DNA from: JBBEAM01 sp942491105 | Lineage (GTDB): Bacteria > Pseudomonadota > Alphaproteobacteria > Kiloniellales > DSM-21159 | Direction: 5' to 3' | NCBI GenBank assembly: GCA_942491105.1 | Contig: CALNZX010000002.1 | Coordinates: 186,001 to 250,000, forward strand | Length of the DNA: 64,000 nucleotides | Part shown: positions 44,334 to 53,846 of the stretch, piece by piece | Layout of the letters: every line of letters begins with the position of its first letter | How positions within the stretch are numbered: the first letter of the stretch is position 1 | Program-made: the position numbers and the translations under genes | The notes under the pieces: generated by a model | Database searches by the model: none | What the model saw: only the letters and a program-made list of their open reading frames with translations | What the model was told of the DNA's origin: nothing

Positions 44334-45619
44334 TGGCCGTCTCCGAGTTGGAAATGCCCGCCCAGGAAACGAAATCTCAGGTCGACAAGCGGACCGCGCG
44401 GCGCCACGCCGCGGACCGGCGGCTGCGGATCTACGGTCTGTCCGCCATCCTGCTCGCGACCGGCCTGCTCGGCGTTCTCGTCACATCGCTGGTCATCACG
44501 GGGCATCACGGTTTCTTCCAGACCAAGGTCGATATGCAGGTCTATCTCGACCCCGAGGTGCTCAATCCCGAAACGCCGCAGCGCGGCAACTACCGCAATC
44601 TCGTGCGCGACTCCTTCTTCACTCTGTTCGAGGGGGAGATCCCGAAATCCGACCAGCGCGCCGTCGCGGAAATCATCAGCCCCGGCGCGAACTACCTGGT
44701 CCGCGATCGCGTCGTCGCCAATCCGGAGCTGATCGGCCAGACCCTGACGATCACCCTGCCGCTGTCCGATCCCTTCGATCAGCTGCACAAGGGCGTGACC
44801 CCCAGGGATGTGCCCGAGGAGCAGCGCATCGTCAGCGATCTGCAGCTGATTTACTACGACCGCCTGGTCGAAACCGGCGCGGTCTCGCGCCCCTTCAACT
44901 GGGGCCTGTTCTTCAACGCCGACAGCCGCTTTCCCGAACTGGCCGGTCTCGCCGGCGCGATCGTGGGATCCTTCTACGCGCTGCTCGTCTGCTTCCTGAT
45001 CAGCTTCCCGACCGGTGTCGCGGCGGCGGTCTACCTGGAGGAGTTTGCGCCGAAGAACCGCTGGACAGACCTGATCGAGGTCAACGTCAACAACCTCGCG
45101 GCGGTGCCGTCGGTGGTCTTCGGCCTGCTCGGCCTCGCTGTCTTCATCAACTTCTTCGGGCTGCCGCGCTCGGCGCCCCTGGTCGGCGGCATGGTGCTCT
45201 CTCTGATGACCCTGCCGACCATCATCATCGCCACGCGCTCGGCCTTGAAGGCGGTGCCGCCGTCGATCCGCGAGGCGGCCTTCGGCATCGGCGCCTCGCG
45301 GCAGCAGGTGGTCTGGCATCACGTTCTGCCTCTGGCCGTCCCCGGCATTTTGACCGGTACGATCATCGGCCTCGCCCAGGCGCTCGGCGAGACCGCGCCA
45401 CTGCTGCTGATCGGCATGAATGCCTTCATCACCTCGACCTCCGGCGGCATTCTGGAACCGGCGACGGCGCTGCCGACACAGATCTTTATCTGGGCCGATA
45501 GTCCCGAGCGCGGGTTCGTCTCGCGGACCTCCTCGGCGATTCTGGTCCTGTTGGGCTTCCTGATCGTGATGAACACCATCGCCGTCATTCTTCGTAAAAA
45601 ATTCGAACGCCGCTGGTAA
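44333..45619 (+). CDS. pstA: Phosphate ABC transporter permease PstA
   Basis: Second permease subunit, 428 residues. One N-terminal helix (about 35-55) is followed by an unusually large periplasmic insert (about 60-205). The permease core then contains VYLEEFAPKNRWTDLIEVNVNNLAAVPSVVFGLLG and the coupling loop SIREAAFGIGASRQQVVWHHVLPLAVPGI. The large insert is usual in alphaproteobacterial PstA. It is coupled to pstC by TGATG and lies 15 bases before pstB. Confidence 0.95.
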   Translation: MAVSELEMPAQETKSQVDKRTARRHAADRRLRIYGLSAILLATGLLGVLVTSLVITGHHGFFQTKVDMQVYLDPEVLNPETPQRGNYRNLVRDSFFTLFEGEIPKSDQRAVAEIISPGANYLVRDRVVANPELIGQTLTITLPLSDPFDQLHKGVTPRDVPEEQRIVSDLQLIYYDRLVETGAVSRPFNWGLFFNADSRFPELAGLAGAIVGSFYALLVCFLISFPTGVAAAVYLEEFAPKNRWTDLIEVNVNNLAAVPSVVFGLLGLAVFINFFGLPRSAPLVGGMVLSLMTLPTIIIATRSALKAVPPSIREAAFGIGASRQQVVWHHVLPLAVPGILTGTIIGLAQALGETAPLLLIGMNAFITSTSGGILEPATALPTQIFIWADSPERGFVSRTSSAILVLLGFLIVMNTIAVILRKKFERRW

Positions 45620-45634
45620 GGGGAGAATAGCTTC

Positions 45635-46426
45635 ATGTCCTTGGCTGAAGTCGCGACCGCGACCACCACTCCGCCAAAAATGATCGGCCGCAAGGTCAAT
45701 GTTTTCTATGGCGAGAAGCAGGCGCTCTTCGATGTCGACCTGGAAGTCGGCGCCAACGAGGTGACCGCGTTGATCGGGCCCTCGGGCTGCGGCAAGTCGA
45801 CCTTCCTGCGCTGCCTCAACCGGATGAACGACGTCATCGACAGCTGCCGCGTCGTCGGCGATATCACCCTCGACGGCGAGGATATCTATGCACGCAGCCT
45901 CGACGTGGTGCAGCTGCGCGCCCGCGTCGGCATGGTGTTCCAGAAGCCCAACCCCTTTCCGAAGTCGATCTATGACAACATCGCCTATGGCCCGCGCATC
46001 CACGGCATGTCGCGCAGCAAGGACGAACTCGATGGCATCGTCGAACGCAGCCTGCGCCGCGCCGGCCTCTGGGAGGAGGTCAAGGATCGCCTGCAACAGC
46101 CGGGGACCGGACTATCGGGCGGTCAGCAGCAGCGGCTGTGCATCGCCCGCGCCATCGCGGTCAGCCCCGAGGTGGTCCTGATGGACGAACCCTGCTCGGC
46201 GCTCGATCCCATCGCCACGGCCCGAATCGAGGAATTGATCGACGAATTGCGCCAGGAATACACCATCGTCATCGTCACCCATTCGATGCAGCAGGCCGCG
46301 CGCGTCTCTCAGCGCACCGCGTTCTTCCATATGGGCGTCCTGGTGGAAAACGGCGACACGGACCAGATCTTCACCAATCCCCGGGACCAGCGGACCCAGG
46401 ATTACATCACCGGCCGTTTCGGGTGA
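45635..46426 (+). CDS. pstB: Phosphate ABC transporter ATP-binding protein PstB
   Basis: ATPase subunit of Pst. The 263-residue protein has VNVFYGEKQALFDV, Walker A GPSGCGKST, the Q-loop GMVFQKPNPFPKSIYDN (a PstB hallmark), signature LSGGQQQR, Walker B VVLMDEPCSALDP, and an H-loop VTHSMQQA. A GGGGAG site precedes the ATG. phoU follows after 29 bases. Confidence 0.97.
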   Translation: MSLAEVATATTTPPKMIGRKVNVFYGEKQALFDVDLEVGANEVTALIGPSGCGKSTFLRCLNRMNDVIDSCRVVGDITLDGEDIYARSLDVVQLRARVGMVFQKPNPFPKSIYDNIAYGPRIHGMSRSKDELDGIVERSLRRAGLWEEVKDRLQQPGTGLSGGQQQRLCIARAIAVSPEVVLMDEPCSALDPIATARIEELIDELRQEYTIVIVTHSMQQAARVSQRTAFFHMGVLVENGDTDQIFTNPRDQRTQDYITGRFG

Positions 46427-46455
46427 GCCGGGCGCGTCAGAAAAGGAGTTAGAAG

Positions 46456-47184
46456 GTGGCAGGCGGAAGCGAACACATCGTCAAATCCTTCGGCGAGGAG
46501 CTGGAGCGTCTCACCAAGACCATCGTCCGCATGGGCGGCATGTCGGAATCGCTTCTCGCTTCGGCGGTCGAGGCCTTGCGGCGGCGCGACAGCGATCTCG
46601 CCAAGAAGGTGGTGCAGAGCGATAAGGAAATCGACGAGCTGGAGACCGCGATCTCCGACGCCTCGATTCACATGCTGGCCCTGCGCCAGCCGATGGCGAG
46701 CGACCTGCGCGTCGTGGTTTCGGCGCTGAAGATATCCAGCGATCTGGAGCGGATCGGCGATTATGCCGCCAACGTCGCCAAGCGCGTGGTCGCGCTCAAC
46801 CAGCTGCCGGCCATGGAGCCCGCGGGCGGTATTCCGCGCATGGCCCGCCTGGTGCAGACCAACATCAAGGACGTGCTCGACGCCTACGTGGAGCGCGATG
46901 CCGAGACCGCGCTGCGGGTCTGGAACCGGGATGCCGAGGTGGACGAGATGTACACCAGCCTGTTCCGCGAGTTGCTGACCTACATGATGGAAGATCCCCG
47001 CAATATAACGCCGTGTACCCACCTGATCTTCATCGCCAAGAATATCGAGCGGATCGGCGACCACGCGACCAATATCGCCGAGGTCATCCACTTCCTTGTA
47101 AAAGGAACGACCATCGAGGAGGCACGGCCCAAGGGCGATACCTCCTCCTTCGCCGTCGTCTCCCCCGAAGACAAGCAGGAATGA
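46456..47184 (+). CDS. phoU: Phosphate signalling protein PhoU
   Basis: PhoU links Pst activity to the PhoR kinase and represses the Pho regulon when phosphate is plentiful. The 242-residue all-helical protein contains two PhoU repeats with the metal-binding pattern (SSDLERIGDYAANVAKR and AKNIERIGDHATNIAEVI). Start is GTG at 46456, with AAGGAG seven bases upstream. Residues 30-65 carry the expected heptad-like helices. Confidence 0.96.
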   Translation: MAGGSEHIVKSFGEELERLTKTIVRMGGMSESLLASAVEALRRRDSDLAKKVVQSDKEIDELETAISDASIHMLALRQPMASDLRVVVSALKISSDLERIGDYAANVAKRVVALNQLPAMEPAGGIPRMARLVQTNIKDVLDAYVERDAETALRVWNRDAEVDEMYTSLFRELLTYMMEDPRNITPCTHLIFIAKNIERIGDHATNIAEVIHFLVKGTTIEEARPKGDTSSFAVVSPEDKQE

Positions 47185-47195
47185 GGGCGCAAGCC

Positions 47196-47903
47196 ATGTC
47201 TGAAAAACCGCTGATCCTCCTCGTCGAAGACGAAGAAGCTCTGGTGACGCTGCTGCGCTACAACCTGGAGAGCAAGGATTTCAGGCTGGTGCGCGCAGCC
47301 GATGGCGAGGAAGCCCTGGTGCTGGCGCGCGAGGAAGCTCCGGACTTGATCCTGCTCGACTGGATGCTGCCGCTGATGAGCGGGCTCGAGGTTTGCCGCC
47401 AGCTTCGCCGCTTGCCGGAGACTCGCGACACGCCGATCATTCTGCTGACCGCCCGCGGCGAGGAAGCCGATAAGGTGCGCGGCCTCGACAGCGGCGCCGA
47501 CGACTACATCACCAAGCCGTTTTCCCCGGCCGAGCTGATCGCCCGGATGCGCGCCGTACTGCGCCGGACCCAACCCTCCTTCTCCAGCGAGATGCTGGAG
47601 TTCGAGGATCTCGTCATGGATGTCCCCGCCTACAAGGCCTTCCGCGGCGGCCGCGAGGTTAAACTCGGCCCCACGGATTTCCGCCTGCTGCGCTATCTGA
47701 TGGAGCATCCCGGGCGGGTGTTCTCGCGCGAGCAGCTGCTCGACGCCGTCTGGGGCCGTGACGTCTATGTCGAGCTGCGGACGGTCGACGTTCATATCCG
47801 CCGCCTGCGCAAGGTACTCAACACGCCGGAGGAAGGCGATTTGATCCGCACCGTGCGCTCCGCCGGCTACGCACTCGACCGCCCGGCGCCAGCCGAAGCC
47901 TGA
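47196..47903 (+). CDS. phoB: Phosphate regulon response regulator PhoB
   Basis: A 235-residue OmpR-type response regulator. The receiver domain has the acidic pocket EDEE (about 11-14), the phospho-acceptor Asp55 (LLDWMLP), and the switch Lys in ITKPFSP. The DNA-binding winged helix contains EVKLGPTDFRLLRYLMEHPGRVFSREQLLDAVWGRDVYVELRTVDVHI. It starts 11 bases after phoU. Expected targets include the Pho box before pstS. With phoR interrupted, it would need another phosphate donor if the frameshift is real. Confidence 0.96.
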   Translation: MSEKPLILLVEDEEALVTLLRYNLESKDFRLVRAADGEEALVLAREEAPDLILLDWMLPLMSGLEVCRQLRRLPETRDTPIILLTARGEEADKVRGLDSGADDYITKPFSPAELIARMRAVLRRTQPSFSSEMLEFEDLVMDVPAYKAFRGGREVKLGPTDFRLLRYLMEHPGRVFSREQLLDAVWGRDVYVELRTVDVHIRRLRKVLNTPEEGDLIRTVRSAGYALDRPAPAEA

Positions 47904-47912
47904 GCGGGGACG

Positions 47913-50609
47913 TTATCCGCGCTGCGGCGACTTCAGCGCCAGGCTGGCGCGCAGCGTCTGACTATCGTCCAAGCTGTCTTCCAGGGTAAAGCCCAAGGCG
48001 TCCATCATGACGCGCATCTCGCGGTTCTCCTGCATCACGCTGCCCCAGAGCTGGGCGATGCCGCGCGCCCGCGCGTAGCCGATCAGCCGCTGCATCAGTA
48101 ACCGCCCGAGGCCGAGCCCCTGCCGGTCGGAGCGCACGATCACGGCGAACTCGGCGGTCTCTCCGTCGGGGTCGGCGGCGAGGCGGACGACACCCCAGAT
48201 CTCACCCTCGCTGGCAGGCTCCTGGGAAACCGCGACCAGGGCCATCTCGCGTTCGTAGTCGATCTGGGTCAACCGCGCCGCCAGATCCTGCGACAGCTCG
48301 CCCATGACGCTGAAGAAGCGGAAGCGCAGGTCGCGCGGCGTCAGCTTCTTGCTGGCCTCGCGTAATCCAGGCGCGTCCTCTGGGCGGATCGGGCGCAGCA
48401 GGATGCGGGAGGCATCGTTCAGGACCTCCTGGCTCTCCAACTCGCGGGGGTAAGGCCGGATCGCGAAACGCGCCGTGCCCGCGTGCGCCGCCGGCTGCAG
48501 GCGCATCCGCGCGTCCAAGGCCACCACGCCATCGGCGTCGGCGAGCAGAGGATTGATATCGACCTCGACGACCTCCGCGAGATCGGCGACCAGATGCGAC
48601 AGCTTGACCAGGCTCAGCGCGATGCCCTCCAGGTCCGCCGGCGGGGTATCCCGGTAGCCTTCGAGCAGGCGATAGACGCGAGTCTCCTGCATCAGGTATC
48701 TGGCAAGGGCGAGGTTGAGCGGCGGCAAGGCCAGGGCCCGGTCGCGCAAAACCTCGACGGCGGTTCCGCCCTCGCCGAACAGCAGCACCGGGCCGAACTG
48801 GGCATCCTCGCTCATGCCCAGGATCAGCTCCCGCGCGCCGGGACGCCGGCTCATTTTCTGCACGGTAAAGCCCTGCAACCGCGCTTGGGGAAGAAGCTCC
48901 GCGACCCGGCGCAGCATCGCCTCGCCACGGCGGCGCAGCTGCGCCTCGTCCTGCAGATCGAGCTGCACCCCGCCGACATCGCTTTTGTGGGTGATGTCGG
49001 GGGAGAAGATCTTCAAGGCCACGGGATAGCCGATCTCCGCCGCCGCCTCGACCGCGGCTTCGATATCCGGCACTTCGCGGGTCGACACCACCGGGATGCC
49101 ATAGGCGGCGAGCACCGCCTTGGCCTCCGGCTCGCTGAGCCATTCGCGACCGGCGTCCAGCGCCCGCCGCAGCACCGCCTCGGCGGCCGCGCGGTCGGGC
49201 TGGAAAGCTTCCGGAAGGGAGGGCGGCGTCTGCAGCAGCATCTCCTGGCCGCGCCGGTAGCGGACCAGATGCATGAAGGCGCGGGCCGCGCGCTCCGGGC
49301 TTTCATAGGTCGGCAGATGGCTTTCGGCGAAAATCGCACGCGCCGGGCGCGCCGCCGCGTCGCCCAGCCAGGCGGTGAACACCGGTTTGCGGGACGCCGC
49401 GCTGCGCGCCACCACGGCTTCCGCCGCCTTGCCTGAGTCCGCCACCGCCACCGGGCAGTTCATCACCAGCACCGCGTCGCTGCCGCGATCCTCCAGCAGC
49501 GCCTGCAGCGCGGCATCGTAGCGGGCGGCATCGGCGTCGCCGATAATGTCGACGGGATTTCCATGGCTCCAGGTCGGCGGCAGGCAGGCATCGAGCGCCC
49601 GCCGCGTTTCCGGCGATAGCTCGGCGAGGCGCCCGCCTTGATCGAGCAGGGCATCGGTCGCCAGCACGCCAAGGCCGCCGCCGTTGGTCAGGATCGCCAG
49701 GCGGTCGCCCGCCAGGGCGCGCCGGGCGGAGAGGGTTTCGGCGGCGTCGAAGAGTTCTTCCAGGGTATAGACCCGCAGCGCCCCGGCGCGCCGGAAGGCC
49801 GCGTCGTAAACGGCATCGGATCCGGCCAGCGCCCCGGTGTGAGAGGCCGCGGCCTTGGCCGATTCCGCGTGGCGGCCGCCCTTGATGACGATCACCCGCT
49901 TCGAGCGGGCCGCCGCGCGCAGCGCCGACATGAACTTGCGCGCATGGGTGACCGCCTCGATGTAGAGCAGGATCGAGCGGGTCGTGGAATCGGCGGCCAG
50001 ATAGTCGAGCACGTCGCCGAAGTCGACGTCGGCCATGTCGCCGAGGGAAACGATCTTCGAAAAGCCGATGCCCCGCGCCGCCGTCCAATCGAGTATCGAG
50101 GTCACCATGGCTCCCGATTGGGTCACGAAGGCGAGGTCGCCCGCCGCCGGCGCGATGTGACTGAAGCTGGCGTTGAGCCCGATGCCGGGGGCCAGAACGC
50201 CGACGCAGTTCGGGCCGACGATGCGCAGCAAGTGCGGCCGCGAGGCTTGCAGCATCTCCTGCCGCCGCGCGCCGCCCCGGCTATCGCCGCCCTCGCCGAA
50301 GCCCGCGGAGATCACGATCGCCGCCTTGGTCCCCCGCGCTCCCAGCTCGGCGATCAGACCCGGAACGCTGTCCGGCGGGGTGCAGATCACCGCCAGGTCC
50401 GGCGTCTGCGGCAGGGCCTCGACGCTGCGATAGGCGGTCAAGCCCTCGAGACTCCGCGCCTCGGGATGCACCGCCAGGATCGGCCCGGCGAAGCCGCCGG
50501 CGGCAAGATTGCGCGCGATCAGCTGGCCAACCGACCTCTCACGCCGGCTGCCGCCGATCAGCGCGATGGAGGCGGGCTGGAACAAACGGCCGAGATTGCG
50601 AACGGTCAT
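47913..50609 (-). CDS. Pat-type protein lysine acyltransferase (ADP-forming acyl-CoA synthetase fused to GNAT)
   Basis: An 898-residue fusion. The CoA-binding and ligase domains come first (FQPASIALIGGSRRERSVGQLIARNL, VGPNCVGVLAP, SHTGALAGSDAVYDAAFRRAG; about 1-460). An ATP-grasp domain follows (about 475-700, YPVALKIFSPDITHKSDVGGV). The GNAT domain is C-terminal (about 735-898, DRQGLGLGRLLMQRLIGYARARGI). This order is that of E. coli PatZ/YfiQ, which acetylates and inactivates acetyl-CoA synthetase and other proteins. In such proteins the synthetase part usually lacks its catalytic His. It follows ampG by 42 bases and converges with phoB. Confidence 0.9.
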   Translation of the reverse strand: MTVRNLGRLFQPASIALIGGSRRERSVGQLIARNLAAGGFAGPILAVHPEARSLEGLTAYRSVEALPQTPDLAVICTPPDSVPGLIAELGARGTKAAIVISAGFGEGGDSRGGARRQEMLQASRPHLLRIVGPNCVGVLAPGIGLNASFSHIAPAAGDLAFVTQSGAMVTSILDWTAARGIGFSKIVSLGDMADVDFGDVLDYLAADSTTRSILLYIEAVTHARKFMSALRAAARSKRVIVIKGGRHAESAKAAASHTGALAGSDAVYDAAFRRAGALRVYTLEELFDAAETLSARRALAGDRLAILTNGGGLGVLATDALLDQGGRLAELSPETRRALDACLPPTWSHGNPVDIIGDADAARYDAALQALLEDRGSDAVLVMNCPVAVADSGKAAEAVVARSAASRKPVFTAWLGDAAARPARAIFAESHLPTYESPERAARAFMHLVRYRRGQEMLLQTPPSLPEAFQPDRAAAEAVLRRALDAGREWLSEPEAKAVLAAYGIPVVSTREVPDIEAAVEAAAEIGYPVALKIFSPDITHKSDVGGVQLDLQDEAQLRRRGEAMLRRVAELLPQARLQGFTVQKMSRRPGARELILGMSEDAQFGPVLLFGEGGTAVEVLRDRALALPPLNLALARYLMQETRVYRLLEGYRDTPPADLEGIALSLVKLSHLVADLAEVVEVDINPLLADADGVVALDARMRLQPAAHAGTARFAIRPYPRELESQEVLNDASRILLRPIRPEDAPGLREASKKLTPRDLRFRFFSVMGELSQDLAARLTQIDYEREMALVAVSQEPASEGEIWGVVRLAADPDGETAEFAVIVRSDRQGLGLGRLLMQRLIGYARARGIAQLWGSVMQENREMRVMMDALGFTLEDSLDDSQTLRASLALKSPQRG

Positions 50610-50651
50610 GGGGTCAGCTTAGCAAGCGACGGCGTCCAACCGACAGTGAAA

Positions 50652-52016
50652 CTACCGGCCGGCCGCTTCTCCGGCCGCGCCCTCCTGCAGCCGCTGCATC
50701 CGCCGCGTCATCAGGAAGATCACCAGAATGATCGCCGGCAGGCCCAGGGCCGAGGCGTAGATGAAGAAGCTCGTGTAGCCAGCCTCGTCGACGACTATTC
50801 CGGAAAAGCCGCCGAGGAATTTCCCGGGCAGGGTCATCAGCGAGGAGAAGAGCGCGTACTGCGTCGCCGTGTAGGCCGAGTTGGTCAGGCTGGAGAGATA
50901 GGCGATGAAGGCGGAACCGGCGAGGCCGCCGCTGAGATTGTCGGCCGAAACCGTGATCGCGAGATAGGCGACATCGGCCCCCTGGGTCGAGAGCCAGGCG
51001 AACAGCAGGTTGGTTCCCGCCACCATCACGGCGCCGAGCAACAGCGGCCGCAGAATACCGAAGCGGGCAACCAGCACGCCGCCGATGAAGGCTCCGGCGA
51101 TCGTCATGAAGAATCCGAACAGCTTGGAGACGTTGGCGATCTCCTCCTTGGAGAAGCCCAGGTCTATGTAAAAGGGATTGGCCATCACCCCCATGGTGAT
51201 GTCGGACAGGCGATAGACGCCGATGAAGGCGAGGATCGCCAGCGCAAGCCAGCCATGACGGCGGATGAAATCCATGAAGGGCGCGATCACGTAATCCTTC
51301 AGGAAGCGCTCGGCGCGCTCGGCGTAGCCGATGCCCTCGGCGCGCATCTCCTCGAGCCGTACCCGCCAATCCGTCAGGAAGCTGGCGTTGCTCTCGGGTT
51401 CCTTCACGAGCAGAACGGTCAGAATACCGACGCCCATGCAGACGGCCATGGCGGCGTAGGCCGCAGGCCAGGAAACGAAGGCCGCGATGTAGAGCGCGCC
51501 GGCCCCGGCCGCCAAGAGCGCGAGGCGGTAGCCGAGGATATAGCTGGCCGACATGGCGCCCTGCAGTTCCTTTTCCACCGCCTCGATGCGGTAGGCATCG
51601 AGCGCCACATCCTGGGTCGCGCTGGCGAAGGCGATGACCAAGCCGAAGAGGGCGATATACAGCAGATCCCGCGTAGGATCGCTGGCGGCGATGCCAAGCA
51701 GCCCGAGCGCCACGGCGATCTGCGCCGGCAGCAGCCAGGCCCGGCGCCGGCCGAGCCTGCGGGTCAGCCAGGGCAGCGGCGTGCGGTCGACGATCGGCGC
51801 CCAGAGCACCTTGATCGAGAAGGTGATACCGAGCCAGGAGAAGAAGCCGATGGTCGAGCGCTCGACTCCGGCTTCGCGCAGCCAGGTCGAGAGCGTCGAG
51901 AAGATCAGCAGGAACGGCAGCCCGGCGGAAAAGCCGAGAAACAGCATCGAGACGACGCGGGGATGAGAGTAGGCGGCGAGCGCCTCGCCCCAGGACCGCC
52001 GCGGCGTCCCAGTCAC
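50652..52016 (-). CDS. ampG: AmpG-family muropeptide permease (MFS)
   Basis: A 454-residue major facilitator with about 12 helices and AmpG hallmarks: FLGFSAGLPFLLIFSTLSTWLREAGV at the start, WAPIVDRTPLPWLTRRLGRRRAW, and ASATQDVALDAYRIE. AmpG imports anhydro-muropeptides for cell-wall recycling and beta-lactamase control. GTG start at 52016, one base after the typA stop, with GGAAG nine bases upstream. No ampR or ampC is in the window. Confidence 0.93.
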   Translation of the reverse strand: MTGTPRRSWGEALAAYSHPRVVSMLFLGFSAGLPFLLIFSTLSTWLREAGVERSTIGFFSWLGITFSIKVLWAPIVDRTPLPWLTRRLGRRRAWLLPAQIAVALGLLGIAASDPTRDLLYIALFGLVIAFASATQDVALDAYRIEAVEKELQGAMSASYILGYRLALLAAGAGALYIAAFVSWPAAYAAMAVCMGVGILTVLLVKEPESNASFLTDWRVRLEEMRAEGIGYAERAERFLKDYVIAPFMDFIRRHGWLALAILAFIGVYRLSDITMGVMANPFYIDLGFSKEEIANVSKLFGFFMTIAGAFIGGVLVARFGILRPLLLGAVMVAGTNLLFAWLSTQGADVAYLAITVSADNLSGGLAGSAFIAYLSSLTNSAYTATQYALFSSLMTLPGKFLGGFSGIVVDEAGYTSFFIYASALGLPAIILVIFLMTRRMQRLQEGAAGEAAGR

Positions 52017-52017
52017 C

Positions 52018-53835
52018 TCAGCCGGCTTCCTGGCGGCGCGACTCCCGCTTGCGCGCGTTGGGGTCGAGCAGGCGCTTGCGCAGACGGATGGTCTTCGGCG
52101 TCACTTCGACTAGCTCGTCATCCTGGATGTAGGCCAGGGCCTGCTCCAGGGTGAAGAACTTCGGCGTGGTCAGACGCACTGCCTCGTCCTTGCCGGAGGC
52201 CCGGAAGTTGGTCAGCTGCTTGGCCTTCAGCGGATTGACCTCGAGATCGTTGCCGCGGTTGTGCTCGCCGATGATCATGCCTTCGTAAACCATCACTCCG
52301 GGCTCGATGAACATCGGGCCGCGGTCCTCCAGGTTCCACAGGGCATAGGGCGCGGCGGCGCCGCCGGAGTTGGAGATCAGCACGCCGACCCGCCGCCCCT
52401 CGATGGGACCGCGGTAGGCGCCGTAGCTGTGGAACAGGCGATGCATGATGCCGGTGCCCCGGGTGTCGGTGAGGAACTCGCCGTGGTAGCCGATCAGGCC
52501 GCGCGAAGGCGCCAGGAAGGTGATCCGCACCTTGCCGCCGCCCGAGGGGCGCAGGTCGGTCATCTCGGCCTTGCGCTGGCTCATCTTCTCGACCACCGGG
52601 CCCGAGTATTCCTCGTCGACGTCGATCTGCACCTCTTCCAGAGGCTCCTGACGCTTGCCCCCCTCGTCCTTGAAGATCACCCGGGGGCGGCTGATCGACA
52701 GCTCGAAGCCCTCACGGCGCATGGTCTCGATCAGCACGCCGAGCTGCAGCTCGCCGCGCCCGGCGACCTCGAAGGCATCCTTCTCGTCGGTTTCCTGAAT
52801 CTGCAGCGCGACATTGCCTTCGGCCTCGCGCAGCAGGCGGTCGCGAATCATCCGCGAGGTCACCTTGTCGCCCTCGCGCCCGGCCAGGGGCGAATCGTTG
52901 ACCGAGAAGGTCATGGCCAGGGTCGGCGGGTCGATCGGCTGGCTGGGCAGGGCGGCGGTCACCTCGGTGGCGCAGAGCGTGTCGGCGACGGTCGTCTTCT
53001 GCAGCCCGGCAACGGCGATGATATCCCCGGCCTCGGCGGTCTCCACCGGCACCCGGGCCAAGCCCCGAAAGGCCAGCAGCTTGGTCAGACGGCCGCTTTC
53101 CAGCAGCTTGCCGTCGCGGCTCAGCGCCTTGACCTGCATGTTCTGCTTGGCCTGGCCGCTGTGAATCCGTCCGGTCAGCACCCGCCCCAGATAGGGATCG
53201 GCTTCAAGCGTAGTCGCCAGCATGGTGAAGGGCGCGTCGCTATCGCCCTCGGCTTCTGGGACGTGGCTGACAATGGTCTCGAACAGCGCCTCCATGTCCT
53301 CGTGCTTGCCGTCGGGCTCGCGCTCCGCCCAGCCCTGCTTCGCCGAGGCGAAGAGCGTGGGAAAGTCGAGCTGCTTTTCATTGGCGTCGAGCGCGGCGAA
53401 AAGATCGAAGACCTCGTTCTGCACCTCGAAGACGCGGGCGTCGGGCTTATCCGCCTTGTTGATCACCACGATCGGCGCCAGGCCGCGCGCCAGCGCCTTG
53501 CCGAGCACGAACTTGGTCTGCGGCATCGGCCCCTCGGAGGCGTCGACCAGCAGCAGCACGCCGTCGACCATGGAGAGAATCCGCTCGACCTCGCCGCCGA
53601 AGTCGGCGTGGCCCGGCGTGTCGACGATGTTGATGCGCTTGCCCTTCCATTCCACCGAGGTGCACTTGGCCAGAATGGTGATTCCGCGCTCGCGCTCCAG
53701 GTCGTTGGAATCCATGGCCCGTTCGGCCATGTGCTGATTGGCGCGCAGGGTGCCCGACAGCTTCAATAGCTGGTCGACCAGGGTGGTTTTGCCGTGATCG
53801 ACGTGGGCGATGATGGCGAGGTTCCGGAGGTCCAT
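52018..53835 (-). CDS. typA: Ribosome-associated GTPase TypA/BipA
   Basis: Translational GTPase of the EF-G class involved in 50S assembly and stress adaptation. The 605-residue reading starts with MDLRNLAIIAHVDHGKTTLVDQLL. DTPGHADFGGEVER, NKADKPDAR and the BipA C-terminal domain follow. A GTG five codons upstream would overlap the kinase gene by four bases (GTGA), but 605 residues is the family norm. It lies between the PfkB kinase and ampG. Confidence 0.97.
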   Translation of the reverse strand: MDLRNLAIIAHVDHGKTTLVDQLLKLSGTLRANQHMAERAMDSNDLERERGITILAKCTSVEWKGKRINIVDTPGHADFGGEVERILSMVDGVLLLVDASEGPMPQTKFVLGKALARGLAPIVVINKADKPDARVFEVQNEVFDLFAALDANEKQLDFPTLFASAKQGWAEREPDGKHEDMEALFETIVSHVPEAEGDSDAPFTMLATTLEADPYLGRVLTGRIHSGQAKQNMQVKALSRDGKLLESGRLTKLLAFRGLARVPVETAEAGDIIAVAGLQKTTVADTLCATEVTAALPSQPIDPPTLAMTFSVNDSPLAGREGDKVTSRMIRDRLLREAEGNVALQIQETDEKDAFEVAGRGELQLGVLIETMRREGFELSISRPRVIFKDEGGKRQEPLEEVQIDVDEEYSGPVVEKMSQRKAEMTDLRPSGGGKVRITFLAPSRGLIGYHGEFLTDTRGTGIMHRLFHSYGAYRGPIEGRRVGVLISNSGGAAAPYALWNLEDRGPMFIEPGVMVYEGMIIGEHNRGNDLEVNPLKAKQLTNFRASGKDEAVRLTTPKFFTLEQALAYIQDDELVEVTPKTIRLRKRLLDPNARKRESRRQEAG

Positions 53836-53846
53836 ATTTTTTCGAA